This document shows positions 20,801-29,680 of a stretch of 64,000 nt of DNA, one piece after another. Origin of the DNA: Isoetes taiwanensis (taxonomy: Eukaryota; Streptophyta; Lycopodiopsida; Isoetales; Isoetaceae); contig JAJEKV010000008.1 in NCBI GenBank assembly GCA_021234155.1, positions 13,685,912 to 13,749,911 of the forward strand, in the 5' to 3' direction. How positions within the stretch are numbered: the stretch's first letter is position 1; the number at the start of each line of letters is the position of its first letter. Position numbers and translations under genes: made by a program. The notes beneath the pieces are model-generated. The model searched no databases and was not told the origin of the DNA. It was given only the letters and a program-made list of their open reading frames with translations.

Positions 20801-21579
20801 CAAAATTGCTTATTTTGTAACATTCCTGTGTTGAATTTAAATGAAGTTTTTATACCACCTTTCTGAGGAGGTGTCATATCTCCCAAAAACTGAGGATAGT
20901 GGTCTGAAATGGAATTCCCAATATCACTGGAGATAGTAAGATTGTCCCAATTCTTCAGATCAGAATTGCATAGATAGAATCTATCTAGGAGACAATAGGT
21001 TCTTTGATCCCCTTTCCTTTTATTGCTCCAAGAAAATTGTTGTGAGGAAGATGGAGGAACATAAATAAAGTTATCCATCAGTCTATCCCATGCAACTCGC
21101 TCTCCCCTGGACATATTCATTTGTTTCCCCAGTTTCTGGTCCCACACAGGTGTGTTATTGAAGTCTCCAGCCATGAGCCAATTTTTAGTTGGATGATTTT
21201 GTATCCATGTATCCATTTGCCTCCATTGGGTTTCTCTTTCTGCTGGGTCAGTAGATGCATATACATTGATAACCCCGAGAACATTTTCCCCTTTTTTTAA
21301 CACTGCCACAGTCCACCTGCCACTACCATGCTTATATTTTTCAATACAGGTGAAGTCTTTCCATGCCATGCAAATCCCTCCTTTAGTACCATCACCGCAA
21401 ATCCATATGGAGTCACCATTTGGCATGATCCATTTTCCTAAATTTGAGGACTCAAATTCAGGCAGCCTATGCTCTTGTAGCATAAATATCTCTGCTTTCA
21501 TATCTCTTAAGGCTATCAGTGCCCTTTTTCTCTTGAGAGGCCCTTTTATGCCTCTCAGGTTCCAAGTTATGATTCTCAT
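17809..21579 (-). CDS. LINE ORF2: endonuclease / reverse transcriptase
   Basis: A 1256-aa protein that nicks target DNA and copies the LINE RNA at the nick. Residues 1-230 form an APE-like endonuclease: MRIITWNLRGIKG, QEHRL, GDFNN (138-142), LDRFYL and SDHYPQF. The reverse transcriptase spans about 450-770: SPGPDGIQPEFY, LITLIPK, WRPISLTNTTYK, KLDFRRAYD (Asp592), RRGVRQGCPLAP and QYADDTFVF (Asp699, Asp700). A C-terminal zf-RVT domain has CLMGCGEE...NHVFQC (about 1118-1134). All catalytic residues are present and there is no stop. No RNase H domain is seen. The start overlaps the ORF1 stop as ATGA, which fits coupled reinitiation. Confidence 0.95.
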   Translation of the reverse strand: MRIITWNLRGIKGPLKRKRALIALRDMKAEIFMLQEHRLPEFESSNLGKWIMPNGDSIWICGDGTKGGICMAWKDFTCIEKYKHGSGRWTVAVLKKGENVLGVINVYASTDPAERETQWRQMDTWIQNHPTKNWLMAGDFNNTPVWDQKLGKQMNMSRGERVAWDRLMDNFIYVPPSSSQQFSWSNKRKGDQRTYCLLDRFYLCNSDLKNWDNLTISSDIGNSISDHYPQFLGDMTPPQKGGIKTSFKFNTGMLQNKQFCEEFKSFYQQMPKVPLSESMKHFVQKLRDIKSWIKEWGKVWNQKKKKEKQEVYEDMKVIRGYLFKDKDNKCWQEKEAELEIKVKKIEEAEAKSLAIRSKCKYINQMDDAGSSFFFGTAKSRIINNGIVLVKDGRGNTLASQEGIQDYFHKEYQKLFSKYEVDTKDMEDFFNQIPKGPEINDEDLLKTPDEREIKEILQSMAHGKSPGPDGIQPEFYLGFWELVKDDLITFIKGAWQARYLHPAINAGLITLIPKVSSPTNIGEWRPISLTNTTYKMLARILANRLKPNLMKAINPCQSAFLPQRNILDNYIGAAEGMHWNKLSKQKCMLLKLDFRRAYDTISWQFLEKAMEHIGLPKKVYQKVYGFNMTASSSLIINGSPTEQFPCRRGVRQGCPLAPYLFLIVAEVLTKLVMHMQSKGDIQCLQLPGEGGIFSIMQYADDTFVFLRDDGISLSNFLNTMEKFGSISGVFLNKSKCAIIMDSQEDALQGIKVLNKDSATVILGIPLALNSTLKGLWEPIVTRIKKKLGTYTSCLSLAGRIQIANAVIGSTHVYFSSAIIGDKASYAKIETAIMKFIWQGSHKVAWDELTKSKKDGGLGCKDLFVQAQSLAAKMVWRAIHNNSPSPAQKLIRYWVQESYPVGSHTLKHQLPDSAYFQFNPCPNTSSILRRMFEAWNLASLCYRSPVIDCNSKEMKFFWHPGIAESDINCLACIHPQKYMQWHKAGIRQIGDLYDDNSGWKSWDEIANLTKGSNLDKEIYSAVMDKVENIDELVDRYSQWNFKGKEIYSVKEIYKALIQHKPSRAASLWNCRQKVLGKVCKKGWKNYTANKVKTFTWLILHQGLMTNQKKAKFDSSISGRCLMGCGEEESSNHVFQCEIIDEFWNWTVQINKGKIGGGGLLDFLNTEDRVLSTTRALSCWAVWKHRNRVTMEHKNPNIIWLKQIFLAELVNSAIAHRSLKGMNYDKGWTAFGRFQGVYDFFVLNLTTDDVILHRCNEEA

Positions 21580-22127
21580 TGGACAAGGAGATTCTTTTTG
21601 CCTTGGCTTCTCAGGTTCAAGGCAGGACTATTTTCTGAGAAATGCACAATCTTAGTGCCCTTCTTCCTAGTATGAGGAGTGTAGAATTTTTCCCCATCAG
21701 CACTCAATTCTTTGGCAATAGTCTTCTCTGCTCCATTAATTTCACCCAAAATCTGTCTAGCTTCTTGGCCAGCTAACATGGCCTTGTCAGGAGGGCTTAC
21801 TAGTCTACTCACATTAATTCCCAGGCCTTCTGGTAAGGATTTACCAGTCGGACTTATTGGTCTATTACCATGAGTTCCCAGGCCCCCTGTGGGTGTCATG
21901 CTGCTCTTTTTTGCAGGAGTGAAGAATGTCTCTTCTTTGTCTTCTTCTATATTGTTATCTAATGGGCTTAATAGCCTATTGACATCAGTGTCAATTACCA
22001 GGCCATTAGATAAGGGATTTCCTTGTTGGCTTATGTAATCTATTCCCTGGCCCTTAGGACTTATAGGGTCTATAGATTCTTTCCTGTCCTCTGAAGAAAA
22101 AGTGATCTCTTCAGTGCCATTATCCAT
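21576..22127 (-). CDS. LINE ORF1, C-terminal part
   Basis: 183 codons, rich in Ser, Pro, Gly and acidic residues, with repeated SP(L/T/P) motifs such as RLLSPLDN, RPISPTGK and RLVSPPDK. No RRM, DUF4283 or CCHC knuckle is visible, so only the disordered C-terminal tail of the RNA-binding ORF1 protein remains. The apparent ATG at 22127 lies 5 bp inside the truncated 5' end and is probably an internal Met. Its TGA overlaps the ORF2 ATG. Confidence 0.7.
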   Translation of the reverse strand: MDNGTEEITFSSEDRKESIDPISPKGQGIDYISQQGNPLSNGLVIDTDVNRLLSPLDNNIEEDKEETFFTPAKKSSMTPTGGLGTHGNRPISPTGKSLPEGLGINVSRLVSPPDKAMLAGQEARQILGEINGAEKTIAKELSADGEKFYTPHTRKKGTKIVHFSENSPALNLRSQGKKNLLVQ

Positions 22128-22132
22128 AGGAT

Positions 22133-22386
22133 CCTATACTATACAAATACAACATCATTTTGTGTACATTTTCAGCAGATTATACATACCTGTTTCCACC
22201 ATGTCTCCGATGTATCCATAATCATTTTGTCCTATAAGTTCAATTGTCAACACATACCAACAAGCATATCATTCACAACCACCCTATATTATACACCCTC
22301 TACGACGCCCGTTAGATGGCTACCCCAAAGCCTTAAATCTCTGGTCAAAGAGAGCCATCGTATTATATCCGATTCGAGGTCGTTAG
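22133..22386. repeat. Second tandem copy, right part
   Basis: Continues the duplication interrupted by the LINE; it matches about 16335-16587 with few differences and ends GAGGTCGTTAG. The sequence beyond differs from the unit. Confidence 0.75.
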
Positions 22387-22496
22387 AAGTCGGACCAATG
22401 TGGCTCGACTAATTATAGAGAATCCATCATATGGCTCGACCACATGTCCATCCCCCTTGGATTTCTCCAATGGTTTGTCAACAAGGACCAATCACG

Positions 22497-22667
22497 ATAC
22501 TTAATCACTTCAAGGTGCATCTTATATAGACATGCTATTTTTGCTTCTTTGGGATACTTGATCACTTCAAGGTGCATCTTATATACACATGCTACTTTTG
22601 CTTCTTTGGGATACTTGATCACTTCAAGGTGCATCTTATATACACATGCTACTTTTGCTTCTTTGGG
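22497..22667. repeat. Three tandem copies of a 57-bp unit
   Basis: The unit contains TCACTTCAAGGTGCATCTTA and ends GCTTCTTTGGG; 171 bp is exactly three units. The length is a multiple of 3, so both strands show short repetitive ORFs, which I regard as by-products. Confidence 0.9.
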
Positions 22668-22671
22668 ATGT

Positions 22672-22885
22672 GGGATATTCGCATGAGATATTGATAGATT
22701 TTGGGTTTTTGTGCTATTGGTAAGACATAGATCCACAACTACTCTAAAGACATAGATCCAAAATTACTTTGGAATTTGGGATATTGGTGTGAGATATTGA
22801 TAGATTTAGGGTTTTTGTGCTATTGGTAAGACATAGATCCACAACTACTCTAAGACATAAGCCATAGATCCAAAATTACTTTAAG
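22672..22885. repeat. Two tandem copies of a ~105-bp unit
   Basis: Each copy starts GGGATATT and contains GAGATATTGATAGATTT, GGTAAGACATAGATCCACAA and AGATCCAAAATTACTTT. Copies begin at 22672 and 22777. Confidence 0.85.
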
Positions 22886-23089
22886 ATTCATAAATCCAGG
22901 CTCGACATCCTTAGTTTCGAACCTAACACCTATCCAATATCTATCAAATGAACAAACCAACACACTTTTTGGATGTATTTTTTATATATATGAAACATTA
23001 ATAACATAAAGTATAAACAAAAACAATATCACACACAACACAGAAAACACAAGGAATCTATTTAAACATCAACACATGAATATCTTGAA

Positions 23090-23310
23090 AACATGAATAC
23101 AAGAACACAAGGTGTGTCAACTCATTCATCATCATCATGATCTATTAAAATAGCACATGAATATCATCATCATGACAACCCAGGTGGTAAGTGGCTTTGA
23201 TATGTTCTTCATCATCATCATCATCATCTACTGACAACAACGTGTGCTCACTCCTCCTCTTCCTCCTCATCCTCATCCTCATCGTCGTCGTCGTCGTCGT
23301 CGTCTTCTGA
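23090..23310. repeat. ATC/TCG trinucleotide-rich stretch
   Basis: Several CAT/TCA runs (23127, 23150, 23208-23228) and a CTC/GTC run (23252-23307). The last part, read on the minus strand, encodes the Asp/Glu-rich tail of the transposase-like pseudogene. Confidence 0.7.
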
Positions 23311-24990
23311 CAATATAGGTGGGAAGTTGACTCTGATCTGTTCTTCGTCCTTAGGATTCAGAAGGTGAAATATAGGATGTCCTTTGATAAGCATAATTCA
23401 TAACCTCTCTTTGACCTTCGATTTTTTTTTAAAGTAAGTTCCTTCTAATATGCTTTCATCTTTAAACTAACAAGTTCCATTATCTTTGAAGTCTTTTTTC
23501 ACTACATACTTCTCTCTTGTACATACAAGCAACCAAAAGTCATCCCCTTCAGGGTTGTTTTTTGGTGCTGCCACTGTAGAGTAATCTCCACATTTGATCT
23601 GGTCAGCAATATTAACACCTAAATATAAGGGCCTTTGTAACTTCCTAACCTCCACTGCATCACAAGTAAATGAAGAAGTTGGTTCAATTTCCATCAATTC
23701 CTAATTATTTGCATATGTCGTATTCTCGCATCTATTCCAATGTTCATCCAAACAGATCATATAAAAGCATGAGAATCTTCAAACCTGTAATTGAGTTGTT
23801 GATCCCAAGCTGAATGCATGTATACTATGATTTTTTTTGGTATCTTTCACCGTATATGCTCCCCATTCCTTACGCCTATCGACTTCCCCTGCTTTAACTA
23901 GCAGAAAATTCTTTTAATATCTTTTTTTGTTATTCCTTTTTGGAAGAAATTGGACCAAAAAATAACTCCTTGGCAGCCTTCACACTATCATGTGCATTCT
24001 CTATCTTAATATTAGGATATAGGCTATCATGTTCTCCCTTTCCGTGATTTGAACCAAAATAATTCTACATCATATGGATTAGAGTCTGGTATGAGTATCT
24101 AGCAATAAAATAAAATGGCATTGCAGGTTTGTATTGTGATGCATCACCATCCGAAAAAACCTAGTGCCTACATGGTTTCGTTCCTGCTCTTCCATATAAT
24201 TGAAATCCATATTAAAGCAATGCTACACAAATAAGGTGTCATGTTTATTGTCATTTGATATGTAATATTGTAGTCGGTGCGGGCCTCCAATTAGTTTCAC
24301 CCAAGCTTCATCCTGGTCATGGATAGATCACCCAGGTTCGGGTCCATAAGCAGTGACAATTTCTCTAGGAAGACTCGCTTTCGCTACAGCTCCAGTGGGT
24401 AACCAGGCCACTGCAAATAAGGCTCATTCTTCAACAGGCATGAGAAATCCGATTTTCCTCCCACGTGAATGGTTGGGAGCTCACATTTCTTTTACTACTT
24501 CACTATTCTTAGCCACATGATAAGTAATGTGGACAAGAATAATCACTATCCAATATTGAGATTGCACCTGAGTTCTCTCTTTCCTGACACTATGACATCC
24601 GAAGTGAGATTATCTCGGGCATTTCACTAACTTTATCTTGCCATTTATATATGAAATACAATGGGTTTTTTCCAACATGTCTTTGGGTTTGCTTATTAGC
24701 ATTGTTGGTGTGGTTTCTTTGTATTGGTGTTTCAAACCTTTCTTAGGCTCTCCACATTTATTCACACCTCTATGTTCGTAGTCGATGAACTCTCATTTCA
24801 CAACCTCCTCACTCTCTAATTCCTCAGGGCAGATTGCAAACTTCTTTATTCCACACTCACTACAAATAATGTCAAGGAAATCCTTACTATAGAATTCATT
24901 AATCTCACCCTTCTGGCAAATAATACATTTCCAAAGATCACTGATGTCTGTAAAGATCTTGCACTCACAAGTACATGACTTTGAGTTTTT
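23248..24990 (-). pseudogene. Second decayed transposase-like gene with acidic tail
   Basis: Minus-strand pieces, in order: a Cys-rich segment with KCIICQKGEINEF and CSECGIKKFAICPEE (24990-24780); KHDTLFV (~24240); SDGDASQYKPAMPFYF (~24140-24100); then NYFGSNHGKGEHD (~24050). These are followed by YLGVNIADQIKCGDYS, DDFWLLVC and a C-terminus with LNPKDEEQIRVNFPP followed by EDDDDDDDDEDEDEEEEE and a stop at 23248. The SDG...QYK and HGKG-x-x-D motifs are known from plant transposon proteins of a DDE-like class. Many stops and frameshifts. It is unrelated in motif to the GHTHEDVD transposase. Confidence 0.55.
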
Positions 24991-25194
24991 CTACCTCAAT
25001 TAGTTAAACCGTCCAATAGCATTTGTAACCTGACATGATGTATGCAATAACAAGTGTTATACTCTCTAGCTTTACTACAAACCATGGCTTCAAATTTTGA
25101 AAGCTTTATAGATTTGCATCTGAGAAAAATAAAACAATAGTTGATTATCAATCTTATTGTTGAATACGTATATATAAACCTCAAAATTGAAACC

Positions 25195-25625
25195 CCAAAC
25201 CACAAACCTGAAACTCAAACTATAATGAAATTCCAAACCACAAAACAAAACACTATCTGATAGAAAACTTAAAACCACAATCTAACCCAAAACCACAATT
25301 CATCAAAACTATAATCTAGACCCACAATGTAATCCATAACCACAACCAAAGTGAAACTAAAAACCACATTCCAATCCAAAACCACAATTCAATCAAAACC
25401 TTAATTTAGAACCACAATGTAATCCACAACCATAACCAAATTTAAACCACAATGCAACGAATCACAATATAACTTGAACCACAATCTAATCTAATCTAAC
25501 TAATTCAATCTAAAGCCAATAGAATTGAAACCACAAGACAATCTAGAACCACAACCTACTCCAACCATAATGCAATCCATCTAGATCTAAAACTATAATA
25601 TACTATTTACAGCACACAGTCTATA
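25195..25625. repeat. Degenerate AC-rich minisatellite
   Basis: Irregular repetition of motifs like AAACCACAATCTAA, ACCACAATGTAATCCA and AACCATAACC over 430 bp, directly next to element C. It could be a subterminal repeat block of the decayed transposon to its left. Confidence 0.6.
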
Positions 25626-26105
25626 ATCTATAAACCATCATTCATTTAGATTGGGATTATGTTTGTTCCAAAAGCACGCCACTTTTGCAAACCCCTTATT
25701 CAATATAGTGTTGTGGTGCTTGACATGCTGTTATGCAAGATTACAAGGTTTGATCCATATTTAGTAGATGTTTTGATTATTATTTTAAATACAGGAAGGA
25801 AATTGATGTTTGATTCACATTTGCAAACAATAGCACATTCACATACACAATATAATAATGGGAATTATTATTGATTTTATATTGAGATACATATCACTAA
25901 GAACCCATGTGAACTAAGTTATTGAAGTTATTATAGCAATACAAGAAAAAAATAGCCCAATAAAACCTTAATGTGACATTTATTTCTCAAATAAAATACA
26001 ACATAGTAGTCTTTTTTTTCCTTAAAGCGTCAAACATGCTTCAGAAGTATGTTCCATTAAGATGAAATATAGGAGCGTCCTTTTCTCATACACTGCAGCA
26101 GTAAT

Positions 26106-26224
26106 GCATGCCAAGCGTGCTTTGGCAAGGTACATTTAGCAAAAAAGGAGCACGGAATAACACTAACCGTGATTTTGCAAGGACCATTTAGCAATTTATG
26201 GAGCCCACTATCACACCAAGCGTG
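26106..26224. promoter_or_regulatory. CACGCC-type palindromes in element C
   Basis: GCATGCCAAGCGTGC at 26106-26120 and CACACCAAGCGTG at 26212-26224, with CACGGAATAACACTAACCGTG between them. They link element C to A and B beyond the terminal repeats. Confidence 0.55.
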
Positions 26225-26399
26225 AATTAGTCTTCTTTCATGATATATTACTTCTTTAACTTTGAGCTGCTCTTTCCAAATCAGATAAACTCACAAAATC
26301 AGTCCAATAGCAATCAAATCCAAAAAGCTGCTCAAAATCCTATTTCTCATTAACTAAAAACACTAATTTGGGGCTTTGAAGCTTTGATTCATGTGCTAT

Positions 26400-29300
26400 A
26401 GAAGATCTAACCAGGGGGATTTAATTCAACTGCAGGGTAGCACTTTGCATATAAAGCTTAGCCTCCTCAAGAATATCTCGACATTTTTACAGCCGTCCTC
26501 CCTCAATTGTAACATATCAATTAAGAAGGCGGCAACCCGAGTGGCGTGTAAACCGAAAAAGGAAATAAGATTTGTAACCCCAATCTCGAACTGTCCCCTT
26601 AGTGATTGGTATGCCGGGCACTTTAGAATCGCATGTTCTTAAGGTCCTCAACCTCGTTTGCCCCACATGCTCTGCAGAGTCTATGTTCCCCGCTATTCTG
26701 TCCATCTCCCCACTTCCACGTTTAGATGATGTCCATTTCCTCATTCTACAAATAACATGCCTTTTCTTGATAGAGATATTGTCATTGAGATAACTCATCT
26801 CCCAAAGTAGGGTTCATCTTCTCTCCTCAGAGTGCAACATCTTTGTTCCAGGTCTAGACCAGATCCGGGTTGGTTATTGTCTCGTAAATCCATTCCCTAA
26901 TTCGATCCTTATTCTCAGGTAAGACCCTCGATGGGGAGCCCCCATCTCTTTAGCCACACAACACCATCGCATACCAACCTCGATCAAAAGATCCTTTAAT
27001 AGCTAGATTCGGGAAGACTATCTTCCTTCAAACCCCCTACTTTGCACAAGTAAGTTAAAACCGACATATAGCCTCACCCCCTCCAGTGGCAAAGATACCA
27101 CATTCAACCAAAGATCATCTCATAAAGGGTGCATTTTCACCCCAAGCTTTCGGCCAGAGAAATTTCTTTTTGCACCTTTTCAATTTTACGCCATAACTCT
27201 AATGATAAGCCTGGCCCCCATACCTCCTCACCAGTAAAAAACAACCGCCGCACCAGTGTCTTATATAACATTCTCTTCAAGCTAAACTTCCAAATATCCT
27301 CCTTAACACATTTTTCTGCGATCGCAAAAAGGCTTTAAGCCCACCATTTACTCTCTGCTCCAATTGCTTGATTCCATCTAAAATTCTTATCTATGATAAT
27401 CCCCAAATATTTGTAAGATGTAGAGATGTCCACGGGTCGTCCCTTATAAAAGAATTCATAATTTTATCCAACGTGGTTCCAAAATTACCACACTCGTTTT
27501 GCTCAAGTTTACCCAAAGCCCCTAGCATCACAAAAGAAGCTAGGGCATCCAAGTGCTTCTTACGCATTCCTGCCTTGCTTCTAGAAATCAATACAATATC
27601 GCTCTGCATACAAAAGCGGACGAATAACATATCCCGCTAGAGGAGTTCCCTCCCTCCATAATTATGTATCCACCCTTCTAACTCATCAAAATAATATGCC
27701 AAAGAGGGTTGGCGACATAGGGCACCCCCGCTAACCCCAATATTGCCGACTACCACCTGCGTCACATTCCTCGACAAAAGGAGGATAATTTAATCAACAC
27801 TTTTTCATATAATACTCTTCGAAGATCCCCTCAGATTCCCTCGCACAATCGATGCGCCCCATGCTATTCCAAAGGTTCTCCCTACATACCGTATCAAAGG
27901 CCTTAGTACAATCTACGAATCACAAAGAAACAAGGGTTTTCGTGTCCCTTTGACAGCATCTATCACAGCCCTAAGGTGACAAGGTGATCCACCGTGGGAT
28001 TTCAGAGGCCTAAAAACTCGCCTTTGTCCCTTAGCTCTAACATCATGCTTCTCCGCCCACATACTAATTTTATGTTCAACAATTGTAGCATACAACTTGG
28101 CAAAGCAAAGTTCTTGCACCATAAATCATTCTAGTTGTTTGGATCATTTCTATCTCCCGCCTTATATATGGGAACCACTTTCGATTAACCCGCCATGTTG
28201 ACGGAAAAGCCTTTTTGACCGGCGTGATTAAACATTAGTGTTATCCCTCTACCACCTTAGATCCCGCCCATTTCAAAAGCTCGCAATTAAGCCCGTGGAA
28301 TCTGCCGCTTTTCTATTAGCCAACTTGGAAAGCCCCCATTGGACATCCTCACCTGAAAAACCAAATCACTTTGCGTGCCACAAGCAAACCATCTTGTATA
28401 CCTTCCACATGATAGAGTCTCTTAACCCGCTCTCTAACAAGACATTTGCATTCATATTGGTTTTTTCATGTTTACCTTTGCTTGAGCTTTTCCGAACTTG
28501 TAGGGATCAATCAGAACTCTCTGCGACCAGCTCCTCCTTTTTGCGTTGCAAAAAGCCCTCTTCTTTGTTTTCACAAGAGTTTTGAACTCTCTAATCAATC
28601 CCCCCTAGGCCCCAATGGCACTCTTATCGCCTTCTTTTCTCCTTACACTCTGTGTCAAACCAGCCATTACATGGTAGGCCCTTCCGCCTACGACCCGAGA
28701 AAAAACGCCCGCGTGCAATGCTCGTGACCATAGAGATCAAGAGATTGCTTATTCCAAAGCTGCGCTTTCGGCCATACTACATGCTCATAGCGTTCCTCAA
28801 ACAAAGGCTTAGATATGAATCTTTTTTCCTCTCAACCACATAGATGCGCCTAGAACTTCTAGAATCGCTTGTTCCTCTACCCATTGCACACTAGTAATTT
28901 TGATAGAGACAATGACGGTGCATGATCCGATTCGCTTCTCTCATCCAAAATTTGCAAAGAGGTAACATTATCCACAAAATGTGTTTCTTTATATAAAATA
29001 GTCCACCACACTTTTGCCTCTACATGTACACTTGGAGGTTTCGAAAATTTCTAGTACCGTTATACAATACCAAATTCAAACCCAACGCACATGTTTAACA
29101 AGAAAGTACCCATGGGTGTAGGCCACGGATCCATATCCATTGACACACGATTCCATCCAATATCACGCATTTCACCGCCGTCTAATTGCTCCATCCACAT
29201 TGGGTCCCCGATGCACTTGCTATTGTTTTGTTTTCTCATTTGTTCTACCATTAAAGTCTCCCATAAGCACCACTTCCCCATGGACAAAAACCGGTTATGT

Positions 29301-29639
29301 CTTGCTCAAGTGTCCTAAAAGGATCCTCCATGTCCAGGTTGTACATACTATAAGTTTGTTGTTTTAAAGGCGGAAATAGCACCTGCAATGAACACCTTAC
29401 GATCCTTTCCCCCAGCTCCACCCTTATATATTGTTTTGAGTCTTTAACTATGCTACCGTGATGTTTTAGTTCCTTCGAATATAACAGGCAACCCCTCCAT
29501 ATCCCTCTTCTCCTCCACCCTTCTTATTCCATAATCGAGTGTAACAAATAGAAAACCTGGAATGTCTGGCAAACCAAATTCCTCATGTTCCCATGTCTCT
29601 AGAAAAAAGACCAAGTCTACTGATGCTAGAACATCATCC

Positions 29640-29676
<37 letters not shown>

Positions 29677-29680
29677 CCGC
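26400..29680 (-). pseudogene. Decayed LINE ORF2 inside element C
   Basis: On the minus strand the order is endonuclease then RT then C-terminus. Endonuclease pieces: FFLETWEHEEFGLPDIPGF (~29600), a GDFN-type segment near 29270 and SVVDYFI near 28990. RT pieces: an FDTVCRENLW segment (~27890), SPTLFGI-type residues (~27730), DIVLISRSKAGM (~27600) and a KVVIFGTTLDKIMNSF region (~27480). The C-terminal region to about 26450 includes HVICRMRKW. Stops and frameshifts are frequent. It belongs to a LINE type different from the 17-22 kb element and is closer in motif to the one at 51-56 kb. Confidence 0.7.
29641..29674. repeat. (GA)n microsatellite
   Basis: Alternating GA run at the boundary between the LINE remnant and the purine-rich region. 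Base-composition skew changes sign here. Confidence 0.9.

Larger units (their letters stand above)
17206..22132 (-). mobile_element. Young L1-type LINE, 5'-truncated (4.9 kb)
   Basis: Flanked by the 11-bp direct repeat CCTATACTATA (17195-17205 and 22133-22143). A poly(T) run (17208-17229) on the + strand is the poly(A) tail of this minus-strand element. The 5' end cuts into ORF1, as expected for target-primed reverse transcription. ORF2 is intact over 1256 codons, unlike every other transposon gene here, so the insertion is recent. The uninterrupted target is visible in the first tandem copy near 16340. Confidence 0.92.

Noticed and set aside
17984-21655. Several plus-strand ORFs opposite the LINE ORF2
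   Set aside because: Antisense shadows of an intact 1256-codon gene.
22413-22736. 107-aa minus-strand ORF with three repeats of a Lys/Glu/His-containing peptide
   Set aside because: Produced by the 57-bp tandem repeat, whose length is divisible by 3; the reverse strand shows a similar repeat ORF.
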